NCBI RefSeq assembly: GCF_900250075.1
Contig: NZ_LT977071.1
Span: 2,561,901 to 2,625,900, forward strand
DNA length: 64,000 nt
Direction: 5' to 3'
Source: Cupriavidus taiwanensis
GTDB lineage: Bacteria; Pseudomonadota; Gammaproteobacteria; Burkholderiales; Burkholderiaceae
Shown: piece by piece, positions 43,626-52,424 of the stretch
How positions within the stretch are numbered: position 1 is the stretch's first letter
How the letters are laid out: each line of letters opens with the position of its first letter
The notes under the pieces: model-generated
The model's input: only the letters and a program-made list of their open reading frames with translations
What the model was told of the DNA's origin: nothing
Database searches by the model: none
Made by a program: the position numbers and the translations under genes

Positions 43626-45092
43626 ATGATCCAGACCCAGCTCTATATCGACGGCCAGTGGCAGTCGCCCATCGACCAAGGCACGCGCGCCATCGTCAGC
43701 CCGGCCGACGAAACGGTGATCGCCCAGGCCGCCGAAGCCACCCGCGCCGATGCACGCCTGGCCATCGCGGCCGCGCGCCGCGCCTTTGACGGCCCGTGGC
43801 GCCAGACCACGATCCGCGACCGCGCCAGGCTGTTGAACAAGATTGCCGAACTGATCGACCGCGATGCCGAAAAGCTCGCCCACCTCGAATCGCTCAACAC
43901 CGGCAAGACCCTGACCGAAAGCCGCACCGACATGGGCGATATCGCCGCCACCTTCCGCTACTTTGCCGGGCTGGTGGCGTCGGAATCGGGCGCCGTCAAC
44001 GAAGCGCCGCACCACGTGATCAGCCGCACGCTGCGCGAGCCGGTCGGCGTGTGCGGACTGATCACGCCGTGGAACTACCCGCTGCTGCAGGCCGCGTGGA
44101 AGATCGCGCCTGCGCTGGGCGCGGGCAACACCGTGGTGATCAAGCCGAGCAACCTGACGCCGCTGACCACGCATCATTTCACGCAGCTAGTGGCCGAGCT
44201 GGACCTGCCGCCGGGCGTGTTCAACCTGGTGACCGGCGGCGCCGAGGTGGGCGCGGAACTGGCTGAAAGCGTGGACGTGGACCTGGTGTCCTTCACCGGC
44301 GGCGCGTTTGCCGGCGAGAGCATCATGAAGGCCGCCACCGGCAACTTCAAGCGCATCGGCCTGGAGCTGGGCGGCAAGAACCCGAACATCGTCTTTGCCG
44401 ACGCCGACCTGGATGCCGCGGTCGACTACGCGCTCAACGCCGCGTTCTTCCACGCCGGACAGGTCTGCTCCGCGGGCTCGCGCCTGATGGTCGAGGACAG
44501 CATCTATGATGCATTCATCGGCCGGCTGGCCGAGCGCCTGCCGCGCATCGTGATCGGCAACGGCTTCCATGGCGAAACCCAGATGGGCCCGGTGCAGTCG
44601 GCGCAACAGCACGAGAAGATCCTCGGCATGGTCCAGGCCGGCATCGCCGAGGGCGCGCGCCTGGTCCACGGCGGCAAGCGGCCGCCGGGCGACGTGTACA
44701 AGCGGGGCTACTGGCTGGAACCGACGCTGCTGGCCGACGTGACGGCAGAGATGAAGATTGCGAAGGAGGAGATTTTCGGGCCGGTGATCACCGCCGAGCG
44801 CTTCCGCTCAGAGGAAGAAGCGCTGCGTGCCGCCAACGACACGCCGTATGGCCTGGCCGCCGCGGTCTGGACCCGCGACCTGGACAAGGCCAACCGCATG
44901 TCGCGCGCGCTGCGCTTCGGCACGGTGTGGGTCAACGACTACCACCCGTACTTCCCGGAAGCGCCGTGGGGCGGCTACAAGGCAAGCGGCATCGGCCGCG
45001 AGCTGGCCCGCATCGGCCTGGACGAGTACACCGAGCTCAAGCACAGCTATATCAACCTCGCCCCGAAGGCGATGGGCTGGTTCGGCGCCTGA
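43626..45092 (+). CDS. betB: Betaine aldehyde dehydrogenase (BetB/GbsA-like)
   Basis: The 488-residue NAD-dependent aldehyde dehydrogenase has the general base Glu248 (LELGGKNPN) and nucleophile Cys281 (FHAGQVCSAGSR). Its segments resemble GbsA/BetB: LESLNTGKTLTESRTDMGDI, TPWNYPLLQAAWKIAPALGA, and INDFHPYF-like VNDYHPYFPEAPWGGYKASG. It oxidises betaine aldehyde to glycine betaine in the cytoplasm. If the upstream oxygenase cleaves carnitine or choline, its aldehyde product could also be a substrate. The FTGG turn reads FTGGAFAGES where most relatives have FTGGxxTG, which may alter cofactor preference. It follows the oxygenase gene by 28 bp in the same direction. Confidence 0.88.
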   Translation: MIQTQLYIDGQWQSPIDQGTRAIVSPADETVIAQAAEATRADARLAIAAARRAFDGPWRQTTIRDRARLLNKIAELIDRDAEKLAHLESLNTGKTLTESRTDMGDIAATFRYFAGLVASESGAVNEAPHHVISRTLREPVGVCGLITPWNYPLLQAAWKIAPALGAGNTVVIKPSNLTPLTTHHFTQLVAELDLPPGVFNLVTGGAEVGAELAESVDVDLVSFTGGAFAGESIMKAATGNFKRIGLELGGKNPNIVFADADLDAAVDYALNAAFFHAGQVCSAGSRLMVEDSIYDAFIGRLAERLPRIVIGNGFHGETQMGPVQSAQQHEKILGMVQAGIAEGARLVHGGKRPPGDVYKRGYWLEPTLLADVTAEMKIAKEEIFGPVITAERFRSEEEALRAANDTPYGLAAAVWTRDLDKANRMSRALRFGTVWVNDYHPYFPEAPWGGYKASGIGRELARIGLDEYTELKHSYINLAPKAMGWFGA

Positions 45093-45177
45093 GCGCAGCT
45101 GACTTCGCAATCGCGTGCGCGGTGGCACCGCCCCCGGGCTGCCACGCACGGCGTCACGCAAACAAGGAGATTGCACC

Positions 45178-46908
45178 ATGCAGGCAATCCATGAATACGA
45201 CTACATCATCGTCGGCGCGGGCTCGGCCGGCTGCGTGCTGGCGGCGCGGCTGACCGAGGACGCCGATGTCTCGGTGCTGCTGCTGGAGGCAGGCGGCCCC
45301 GACTGGCGCCTGGACTGGCGCACCCAGATGCCCGCGGCGCTGGCGTATCCGCTGCAGGGCACCACCTACAACTGGGCCTATGTCACCGAGCCCGAGCCGC
45401 ACATGAACAACCGGCGCATGACGCAGGGCCGCGGCAAGGGCCTGGGCGGCTCATCGCTGATCAATGGCATGTGCTATATCCGCGGCAATGCGATGGACTA
45501 CGACGGCTGGGCGCAGAACCCGTCGCTGCAAGACTGGAGCTACGCCGACTGCCTGCCCTACTTCCGCAAGGCCGAGACCTACGACAAGGGCGCCAACGAC
45601 TACCACGGCGGCAACGGCCCGCTGCACGTGACCACGCCCAAGGCGGGCATCAGCCCACTGTTCGACGCCTTTATCAAGGCCGGCGAGCAGGCAGGCTACG
45701 GCCGCACCGATGACCTCAACGGCTTCCGGCAGGAAGGCTTCGGTCCGATGGACCGCACCACCACCGCGGGCGGGCGCCGCTGCAGCACCTCGCTGGCCTA
45801 CCTCGACCAGGCCCGCGAACGTCCCAACCTGACCGTGCATACGCGTGCGCTGGCCGACCGCATCCTGTTCGCCGGACAGCGCGCCATCGGCGTGTCGTAC
45901 CTGCAGGGCGACCACGTGCGCGAAGCCCGCGCGCGCCGAGAGGTGATCGTCAGCAACGGCGCGATCGCGTCGCCGCAGCTGCTGTTGCGCTCCGGCGTGG
46001 GCAATGCCGACGAACTGCGCGCGTTCGGCATCGACACGGTAGCCGACCTGAGGGGCGTGGGCGAGAACCTGCAAGACCACCTGGAGATGTACCTGCAGTA
46101 CGAATGCACCAAGCCGGTCTCGCTGTATCCGGCGCTGCAGTGGTGGAACAAGCCGGCGATCGGCATCGAGTGGTACCTGCGCGGCACCGGCACGGCGGCC
46201 TCCAACCACTTCGAGGCCGGCGGCTTTATCCGCAGCAGCGACGAGTTCGCATGGCCCAACCTGCAGTACCACTTCATCCCGCTGGCAATGAACTACGACG
46301 GCAGCAACCCGGTGAAGTCGCACGGCTTCCAGTGCCACGTGGGCTCGATGCGCTCGCCCAGCACCGGCTTCGTCAAGCTGGCCAGCCGCGACCCGCGCGT
46401 CAAGCCGCGCCTGTTGTTCAACTACATGGCGCACGACGTCGACTGGCGCGAGTTCCGCGCCGCGGTGCGGCTGACGCGCGAGATCATCGGCCAGCAGGCG
46501 ATGGACCAGTTCCGCGGCCGCGAGATCAAGCCCGGCATGATGGTGCAGAGCGATGCCGAGATCGACGCCTTCGTGCGCGAGCATGCCGAGACCGCGCTGC
46601 ACCCGTCCTGCACCTGCAAGATGGGCGACGCTTCCGACCCGATGGCGGTGGTCGACCACCAGGGGCGCGTGCATGGCTTGTCTGGCCTGCGCGTGGTCGA
46701 TGCGTCGATCATGCCGAAGATCGTCACCGGCAACCTGAACGCGCCCACCATCATGATGGCCGAGAAGCTGGCCGACGTGATCCGCGGCCGCGCGCCACTG
46801 CAGCGCTCGACGGCGCCGTACTACAAGGCGGCGCCTGCACGCAGGCAGGGTGGCGCAGAGCAAGCGCAACCGCCCGCGGCGCGCATCCCCATGCCGATGC
46901 CTGCCTGA
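45178..46908 (+). CDS. betA: Choline dehydrogenase (GMC oxidoreductase)
   Basis: The 576-residue flavoprotein begins with the FAD dinucleotide-binding motif [20 protein letters not shown] and follows E. coli BetA closely: [78 protein letters not shown], and the active-site region [16 protein letters not shown] followed by [20 protein letters not shown]. It oxidises choline to betaine aldehyde at the membrane. A Pro/Ala-rich tail of about 25 residues extends beyond the E. coli end. AAGGAG lies ahead of the ATG. Together with betB it makes glycine betaine from choline. Confidence 0.92.
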   Translation: MQAIHEYDYIIVGAGSAGCVLAARLTEDADVSVLLLEAGGPDWRLDWRTQMPAALAYPLQGTTYNWAYVTEPEPHMNNRRMTQGRGKGLGGSSLINGMCYIRGNAMDYDGWAQNPSLQDWSYADCLPYFRKAETYDKGANDYHGGNGPLHVTTPKAGISPLFDAFIKAGEQAGYGRTDDLNGFRQEGFGPMDRTTTAGGRRCSTSLAYLDQARERPNLTVHTRALADRILFAGQRAIGVSYLQGDHVREARARREVIVSNGAIASPQLLLRSGVGNADELRAFGIDTVADLRGVGENLQDHLEMYLQYECTKPVSLYPALQWWNKPAIGIEWYLRGTGTAASNHFEAGGFIRSSDEFAWPNLQYHFIPLAMNYDGSNPVKSHGFQCHVGSMRSPSTGFVKLASRDPRVKPRLLFNYMAHDVDWREFRAAVRLTREIIGQQAMDQFRGREIKPGMMVQSDAEIDAFVREHAETALHPSCTCKMGDASDPMAVVDHQGRVHGLSGLRVVDASIMPKIVTGNLNAPTIMMAEKLADVIRGRAPLQRSTAPYYKAAPARRQGGAEQAQPPAARIPMPMPA

Positions 46909-46962
46909 CCCGAGCGGCGCGACACGCGGGCCTTGCGCCCGAACCCTGACTGCGGCACACGT

Positions 46963-46992
46963 GCTGCCGGGACCGAGGTCCCGGCGGGCAGC
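46963..46992 (+). terminator. Strong stem-loop between betA and porin genes
   Basis: CCGGGACC-GA-GGTCCCGG (46967-46984) is a perfect 8-bp stem, extended outward by GCTG/CAGC after a small bulge. It lies about 55 bases after the betA stop and has no U-tract. It could stop or pause transcription or stabilise the upstream message, so porin expression may be separate from betA. Confidence 0.5.
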
Positions 46993-47084
46993 GTGCGCGC
47001 GGTTGGACGCGTCGCGCCTCCCCATCACCAAAGCCGGCGACCCATAAACAAATCCAGACCGGCTGCAAGGAGGAGACAACTTCC

Positions 47085-47972
47085 ATGCTGCGCAAGTGCT
47101 TTCCCGCAAGACGGGCCCTGCAAGGTGCCCTGCCCCTGTTGCTGTGCCAGGCGCTGCCCGCGCTGGCGCAGACCGATGGCGACACCACGCTGGCGGTCGC
47201 GCCGGTGCCGCAGGTCACCGCTACCGTGCCGCCGGCTGAAGCCGCCGCGGCGACGTCGCCCTGGAGCGCCAACATGACGCTGACCTCGCAGTACGTCTCG
47301 CGGGGCTTTCGCCAGACCTGGGGAAAACCTGCCGTGCAGGGCGGCATCGACTACGCCCACCCCAGCGGCTTTTCCGCCGGCACCTGGATGTCGAGCGTCA
47401 GCGACAAGTTCATCGAGGGCGGCACGGTCGAATGGGACCTGTATGCCGGCTATACCGGCAGCGTCGGCGACTTCGTCTACGCCGGACAGGTCTACTACTA
47501 CCTCTACCCGGGCGCGAAGCTGCAATACGCGCAGACCAAGTACAACTACGGCGAGGCGGTCGCGTCGCTGACGTACAAGTGGTTCAACGTCAAGTACTGG
47601 CTGACGTATACCCCCGATTACTTCGGCTACAACAGCGCCTCGCTGCTGACCGGCAACAACCTGCACAGCCGCGGTTCCGGCTACCTGGACATCAACGGCA
47701 CCTTTGACCTGGGCCACGGTGTCACGCTGCTGCTGCACTACGGCCAGGAGCGCGTGCGCAACTTTGCCGCCTACAACTTCCGCGACGTGCGCGTGGCGCT
47801 GTCCAAGGCCTTCGAGGGTGGCTGGACCGTGACCGGCGCCTATACCCGCGGCTGGGGCCGCACCGACGTCTACGACAAATACACCACCGGCGCGCTGGAT
47901 TCCTCCGGCAACCCGTCCGTTTCCAATCCGCTGAAAAGCACGTTCCTGGTCTCGGTGACCAAGACGTTCTGA
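47085..47972 (+). CDS. TorF-family putative outer-membrane porin
   Basis: The 295-residue precursor has a signal peptide ending near ALPALAQ, a low-complexity linker, then ANMTLTSQYVSRGFRQTWGK, the diagnostic N-terminal strand of TorF-type putative porins (SxYxxRGxxQ). Aromatic beta-strands follow, and the chain ends in FLVSVTKTF with terminal Phe, typical of outer-membrane barrels. GGAGGAG lies ahead of the ATG. Its place between betA and the transporter gene suggests that it admits quaternary amines through the outer membrane; specificity is inferred from context only. Confidence 0.85.
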   Translation: MLRKCFPARRALQGALPLLLCQALPALAQTDGDTTLAVAPVPQVTATVPPAEAAAATSPWSANMTLTSQYVSRGFRQTWGKPAVQGGIDYAHPSGFSAGTWMSSVSDKFIEGGTVEWDLYAGYTGSVGDFVYAGQVYYYLYPGAKLQYAQTKYNYGEAVASLTYKWFNVKYWLTYTPDYFGYNSASLLTGNNLHSRGSGYLDINGTFDLGHGVTLLLHYGQERVRNFAAYNFRDVRVALSKAFEGGWTVTGAYTRGWGRTDVYDKYTTGALDSSGNPSVSNPLKSTFLVSVTKTF

Positions 47973-48018
47973 CGGCGCTTATCCACCGCTGTACCACTGC
48001 CTTACGAAGCAAACCACC

Positions 48019-48330
48019 ATGGCCTCCCTGGGTCTTACCGACGCGACCGGTCTTGTCGGCGTTGCCGCCTACGTTGCCGCGCACTTCGCCGTGCAGGTCC
48101 TGCACAAATCCCCGACCGGCCGGCTGGCCGTCGTCCTCAACGTGATCGGGCCGAGCTGCATCCTGATCTCGCTGGCCGGCGCCTTCAACCTGGCGTCGTT
48201 CCTGACCCAGTGCTTCTGGCTGGTGCTGACCTTGCTGGGCTGGTGGCGCAATCGCCGGGCCGGACGCTCCGGACGCGCGATGGTGGAAACGCTGGGCGGT
48301 CCGCGCCCCGGCCAGCCCGTGCAGCAGTAG
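48019..48330 (+). CDS. Small CBU_0592-like membrane protein
   Basis: The 103-residue product has three hydrophobic segments (about 9-28, 36-55, 59-76) followed by a basic, polar tail (WWRNRRAGRSGRAMVETL). It resembles small CBU_0592-type membrane proteins of unknown function. It starts 46 bp after the porin gene in the same direction. No strong ribosome site is seen (AAACCACC region), so translation may depend on the upstream gene. A role in the amine cluster is possible but not shown. Confidence 0.6.
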   Translation: MASLGLTDATGLVGVAAYVAAHFAVQVLHKSPTGRLAVVLNVIGPSCILISLAGAFNLASFLTQCFWLVLTLLGWWRNRRAGRSGRAMVETLGGPRPGQPVQQ

Positions 48331-48412
48331 CAAAAGGGACGGCCGGACACCCGGCAACGCGATACAAAACTTCCGTTGCCTTGGTGCCGTGCCCTTCCTA
48401 TACTCACCAAAA

Positions 48413-48446
48413 CACCCTAGGTAATCTAATTTACTTTGGGTAAATC
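48413..48446 (+). promoter_or_regulatory. Shared 34-bp element, copy 2 (before transporter gene)
   Basis: The core TAGGTAATCTAATTTACTTT (48418-48437) again has TAGGTAA and TTAC arms six bases apart. 28 of 34 positions equal copy 1, including the flanks CACC on the left and GT-AATC on the right. It lies 71 bp before the leader frame and 222 bp before the transporter start. Confidence 0.7.
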
Positions 48447-48516
48447 AACAGCCCGGAATGCCAGGCACCCTGCGAATCGGGCAACTGGCAACCCGGGATG
48501 ACAACAGGAGACAACC

Positions 48517-48564
48517 ATGAGAAACGCCCCCAGAATCCCCGCCAGACATTCCCGACCGTCGTAA
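48517..48564 (+). CDS. Possible 15-residue leader peptide
   Basis: AGGAG at ideal distance precedes ATG 48517, and the frame MRNAPRIPARHSRPS ends at TAA 48562-48564. The ribosome site is the same GGAGACAACC-type sequence used by real genes in this window. The peptide is Arg/Pro-rich, a composition that can slow ribosomes. It lies between the shared regulatory element and the GTG-started transporter, so a translational leader role is possible; chance is not excluded. Confidence 0.35.
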   Translation: MRNAPRIPARHSRPS

Positions 48565-48667
48565 CCCCGGCAGGCAGTACCGCAACGTACCCACCCAGAC
48601 CGCAGACGGCAGACCGTGACGGAGCCTAGCTCCCGCAACACGGCGACCCGGGAAGCAAGGAGACATC

Positions 48668-50326
48668 GTGTATTCACAGAAAGACGTGCTGTCGATCGGC
48701 GCGCAGGCGCCGCTCGCCCCCGCGCAGCAACCCCAGCAGCAAACCCAGCAACCCACCGCATCGCACGAACTGCAGCGCAGCCTGACCTGGAAGGACGCCT
48801 TCTGGGTCACCAGCGGCGTGCCGGCGGGCGTGCTCTTCACCATCGGCGGCGTGTCCGCCACCATTGGCAACCCGGCCTGGGTGATCTGGATCCTCGCCAT
48901 CCTGGTCGGCTTTGCCCAGTGCTTCGTCTACGCCGAGATCTCCGGCCTGTATCCGCACAAGTCGGGCGGCGCGTCGGTGTATGGCGCGATGGGCTGGGTC
49001 CGCTACAGCAAGTTCGTCGCACCGGTCTCGGTCTGGTGCAACTGGGTGGCGTGGTCGCCGATGCTCGCGCTCGGCACCAGCCTGGCGGCCGGCTATATGC
49101 TGAGCGCGCTGTTCCCGGCCGATTCCGTCATCAACACCTGGCAGCTGACGCTGGTGGACCTGGGCTTCGTCAGCAAGGGCCTGACGCTGAGGGTGAATTC
49201 CACCTTCCTGCTCGCCACCGCGTTCCTGCTGATCACCTTCAAGCTGCAGCACAGCGGCGCTTCCGCCGCCGCGACCACGCAGCGCATCCTGGGCATCGCT
49301 TCGCTGACGCCGCTGGTGGTGATCGCGCTGGTGCCGCTGTTCACCGGCGACATGCCTTCGACCAGCTTCTTTCCGTTGCTGCCGCTGACGCATGACGCTT
49401 CGGGTGCCGCGGTGCTGGGCGGCTGGAACGCCGCCGGCATCAGCACGGCGATGGGCGCGATGTTCCTGGCGTGCTGGTCGACCTTCGGCTTCGAGACCGC
49501 GGTGTGCTACACCCGCGAGTTCAAGGACCCGCAGAAGGACACCTTCAAGGCGATCTTCTGGTCCGGCGTGCTGTGCCTGTTCATGTTCATCGCGGTGCCG
49601 ATCGCCTTCCAGGGCTCGCTCGGGCTGCAGGGCATGCTGGCGCCCGACATCATCGACGGCTCCGGCGTGGGCGCGGCAATGGCCAGGTTCGTCGGCGGCG
49701 GCGCGGTGGTGTTCAACGTGATCGTGGTGATGCTGGTGCTGGCGATCCTGCTGATCGTGATGACCTCGATGATGGGTTCGTCGCGCACGCTGTACCAGGC
49801 CTCGGTCGACGGCTGGCTGCCGCGCTACCTCTCGCACGTGAACGAGCACGGCTCGCCCACGCGCGCGATGTGGACGGACTTGCTGTTCAACCTGTTCCTG
49901 CTGCTGATGTCGAACTACATGGCAGTGCTGTCGATCTCCAACGTCTGCTACATGATCTTCGTGTTCCTGAACCTGCAGTCGGGCTGGATCCACCGCATGG
50001 ACCGTCCCGACTGGCCGCGCCCGTACAAGTGCAAGAACTGGCTGCTGGCGCTGGGCGCGTTCCTGGGCTTCTTCGACCTGGCCTTCGTCGGCGCCGGCGC
50101 CAACTTCCAGGGCGAACACACGCTGCGCAACGGCCTGATCGCCGCGCTGCTGATCGTGCCGGTCTTTATCTACCGCCATTACATCCAGGACAAGGGCCGC
50201 TTCCCCGAGTCGATGCGCCGCGACATGGAACTGCCCAACGCGCGCGCCGGCATGCTGCCCTATGTGGCGCTGGTCGTCGGCGGACTGGTGGTGTGGATTG
50301 CCGCCAGGCTGACGGTCATTACCTGA
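48668..50326 (+). CDS. APC-family amine/amino-acid permease
   Basis: The protein starts with GTG at 48668 behind AAGGAGACATC and has 552 residues. After a Gln/Pro-rich N-terminus of about 35 residues come about 12-13 membrane helices, with APC features such as WKDAFWVTSGVPAGVLFTIG, the helix-break region GGVSATIGNP, and ISGLYPHKSGGASVYGAMGW. CWSTFGFETAVCYTREFKDP and a helix with SMMGSSRTLYQASVDGWLPR follow. APC permeases carry amino acids, choline or amines with protons or sodium. Located between the porin and the reductase of the CntA-type oxygenase, it is the likely inner-membrane importer of the quaternary amine. The GTG start and long leader suggest controlled translation. Confidence 0.9.
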   Translation: MYSQKDVLSIGAQAPLAPAQQPQQQTQQPTASHELQRSLTWKDAFWVTSGVPAGVLFTIGGVSATIGNPAWVIWILAILVGFAQCFVYAEISGLYPHKSGGASVYGAMGWVRYSKFVAPVSVWCNWVAWSPMLALGTSLAAGYMLSALFPADSVINTWQLTLVDLGFVSKGLTLRVNSTFLLATAFLLITFKLQHSGASAAATTQRILGIASLTPLVVIALVPLFTGDMPSTSFFPLLPLTHDASGAAVLGGWNAAGISTAMGAMFLACWSTFGFETAVCYTREFKDPQKDTFKAIFWSGVLCLFMFIAVPIAFQGSLGLQGMLAPDIIDGSGVGAAMARFVGGGAVVFNVIVVMLVLAILLIVMTSMMGSSRTLYQASVDGWLPRYLSHVNEHGSPTRAMWTDLLFNLFLLLMSNYMAVLSISNVCYMIFVFLNLQSGWIHRMDRPDWPRPYKCKNWLLALGAFLGFFDLAFVGAGANFQGEHTLRNGLIAALLIVPVFIYRHYIQDKGRFPESMRRDMELPNARAGMLPYVALVVGGLVVWIAARLTVIT

Positions 50327-50424
50327 TCGCCCCGGGCGGGCCGGCGCCATGCCGGTCCGCCTTCCCTCCCGCATTTCTCGCTTTTCCCGCGTTTTCCGCA
50401 ATCCCTGAATTCCGAGGTACCGCC

Positions 50425-51378
50425 ATGACTGACACGCTCCGCGTTCGCGTCGGCCGCGTCGAGCCGCTGGCCGCCGGCATCAAGCGCTTCACCCTGCAAC
50501 CTTGCGACGGCGGCGCGCTGCCCGCCTTCGACAGCGGCAGCCACGTCGTCGTCCACATGGACGGCGGCCGGCTGCGCAACGCCTATTCGCTCACCAGCAC
50601 GCTCGGCGAGCCCGGCCATTACCAGATCGCCGTGCGGCTGGAAGAAGCCTCGCGTGGCGGCTCACGCTTCATGCACGAGCAGGTGCGCGAAGGCGACGAA
50701 CTGCGCATCGGCGCGCCCGGCAACCTGTTCAGCCTGGACCACGGCGCCGGCCGCCACCTGCTGATCGCCGGCGGCATCGGCATCACGCCATTCATGACGC
50801 ATATCCAGGCCCTGGCCGCGCGCGGTGCCGACTTCGACCTGCACTACTGCTTCCGCAACGCCCAGTCCGCCGCCTTCCTCGACGTCCTGCCTGCCACCTT
50901 GCAGCCGGGCCAGCTGCACCTGTATGAAAGCGACAGCGGCACCCTGCTCGACATCGCCGCGCTGATCGCCGCACAGCCGGACGACACCCACGTCTACGTG
51001 TGCGGCCCGGCCCCGCTCAACGACGCCGTGGTCAACGCCGCGCGCGCCGCCGGCTGGGACGCCGGCCGCATTCACTTCGAGCAGTTCCGCAACGAGGTCG
51101 ACGCCACCGGCGGCGCCTTCGAGGCCGTGCTGAACAAGAGCGGGATGACGCTGCAGGTGGGCGCCGACGAATCGCTGCTGCGCGCGATCGAGAAGGCCGG
51201 GATCAAGGTGGACTGCATGTGCCGCGAGGGCATCTGCGGCTCCTGCGAGACCGCCATCCTGGAGGGCGAAGCGGACCATCGTGACCAGTACCTGTCCGAT
51301 GCGGAGAAGGCGGCGCAGAAGACGATGATGCTGTGCGTGTCGCGCTGCAGGGGACAGCGGCTGGTGCTGGATCTGTGA
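50425..51378 (+). CDS. cntB: CntB/YeaX-type oxygenase reductase
   Basis: The 317-residue reductase has an FMN-binding domain (RNAYSLTS, 51-58), an NAD domain (LIAGGIGITPF, 113-123; YVCGPAPLND) and a C-terminal plant-type 2Fe-2S ferredoxin with Cys266, Cys271, Cys274 and Cys304 (CMCREGICGSC). ETAILEGEADHRDQYLSDAE is nearly identical to E. coli YeaX. It passes electrons from NAD(P)H to the Rieske oxygenase encoded 7 kb upstream, so the two-component enzyme is split across the cluster. The ATG at 50425 follows GAGG. It is the last gene of the amine cluster and ends 13 bp from a convergent gene. Confidence 0.93.
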   Translation: MTDTLRVRVGRVEPLAAGIKRFTLQPCDGGALPAFDSGSHVVVHMDGGRLRNAYSLTSTLGEPGHYQIAVRLEEASRGGSRFMHEQVREGDELRIGAPGNLFSLDHGAGRHLLIAGGIGITPFMTHIQALAARGADFDLHYCFRNAQSAAFLDVLPATLQPGQLHLYESDSGTLLDIAALIAAQPDDTHVYVCGPAPLNDAVVNAARAAGWDAGRIHFEQFRNEVDATGGAFEAVLNKSGMTLQVGADESLLRAIEKAGIKVDCMCREGICGSCETAILEGEADHRDQYLSDAEKAAQKTMMLCVSRCRGQRLVLDL

Positions 51379-51391
51379 CCCAGCCGCAGGC

Positions 51392-52420
51392 TTACGCCGG
51401 CAACGCAGTCCTGCGGTGGGCCAGCGCGTCGCAGGCGGCGCGCGCATCGGCCACCAGCCTCGCCACGATCCGGCCGGCGGGTTCGATCGCATCCGCGAAG
51501 CCCCCCGCCGGGCCGAGCGACACGATTCCCGCGTCGACCTCGCCGTCCAGATAGACACGCTGCCGTGTGCGCGACGACAGGATCAGGTCGCCGAAGGCCG
51601 CGTGATTGCGCGCCCCTTGCGCCTCGAGGCGCTGCACCGCGCGGGCGCTGTCGTTGGCGAGCACGCGCCAGGTATCGCCAAGACTGCCGAGGATGGTGGT
51701 CGAGCAATGCTCGTCCGACGCGATGATGCGTTGCTTCAGCGCATCGTGCGCGGCGATTTCGCTGGCGACCATGAAGCGGCTGCCCATCACCACGCCATCG
51801 GCTCCCAATGCCAGCGCAGCGGCGATCTGCCTGCCGCTGCCGATGCCGCCGCCGATCACCAGCGGCAACTCCAGCCGCTCCAGCGCAAAGGCGCCATTGA
51901 CGAAGGCCGACAGCTGGTTGGCGCCCGGATGGCCGCCCTCCTCCAGCCCGACCAGCGCCACCGCGTCGACGCCCAGCCGCTGCGCCGTCACCGCATGGCG
52001 CACGCTCGGGCACTTGTGGACCAGGATGCCGCCGCAGTCATGGATGGGGCCGACCAGCGCCTCGGGCGAACTGCCGGCGCCCTCGAACAGGCGCACGCCC
52101 TCTTCGAAGGCGATGCGGATCCAGTCCGGCACCAGCCGGTTGAAGCCCTCGCGCCGGGAAATCGTCAGGTTGACGCCGAACGGGCGCCCGCCGGTCAGCG
52201 CGCGGCAGCGGCGCAGGTCTGCGCGGTAGTCGTCCAGCGATTCGAACGAGCGTGCCGTGATGAAGCCCATGGCGCCGGCATTGACCACCGCGGCCACCAC
52301 ACCGGAGGTGCCGAGGTGGTGCATGCCGCCGAGCAGGATGGGATAGCGGATGCCCAGCAGTGTGGTCAGCCGGGTCTGGAGCACGGGGTCCGGCGCCGAG
52401 CCGATTGCGCGGGTGTCCAT
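51392..52420 (-). CDS. Nitronate-monooxygenase-like FMN protein (first type, with His)
   Basis: The 342-residue TIM-barrel flavoprotein starts IRYPILLGGMHHLGTSGVVA, has VNLTISRREG, the conserved active-site motif EEGGHPG and the FMN phosphate site VIGGGIGSGRQIAAALALGA. Nitronate monooxygenases oxidise alkyl nitronates; many homologues in degradation operons have other, undefined roles. It follows a paralogous gene by four bases on the same strand and is the last gene of a ten-gene unit with a CoA pathway and an ABC importer, so a role in oxidising or reducing the imported compound is likely. Confidence 0.85.
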   Translation of the reverse strand: MDTRAIGSAPDPVLQTRLTTLLGIRYPILLGGMHHLGTSGVVAAVVNAGAMGFITARSFESLDDYRADLRRCRALTGGRPFGVNLTISRREGFNRLVPDWIRIAFEEGVRLFEGAGSSPEALVGPIHDCGGILVHKCPSVRHAVTAQRLGVDAVALVGLEEGGHPGANQLSAFVNGAFALERLELPLVIGGGIGSGRQIAAALALGADGVVMGSRFMVASEIAAHDALKQRIIASDEHCSTTILGSLGDTWRVLANDSARAVQRLEAQGARNHAAFGDLILSSRTRQRVYLDGEVDAGIVSLGPAGGFADAIEPAGRIVARLVADARAACDALAHRRTALPA

Positions 52421-52424
52421 GGCG

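Larger units (their letters stand above)
48331..48667. other. Leader region of the APC transporter gene
   Basis: The 337 bp contain the second copy of the shared 34-bp element, a short leader reading frame and the ribosome site of the transporter. No further gene is seen. The arrangement indicates an own promoter for the transporter/reductase part of the cluster. Confidence 0.6.
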
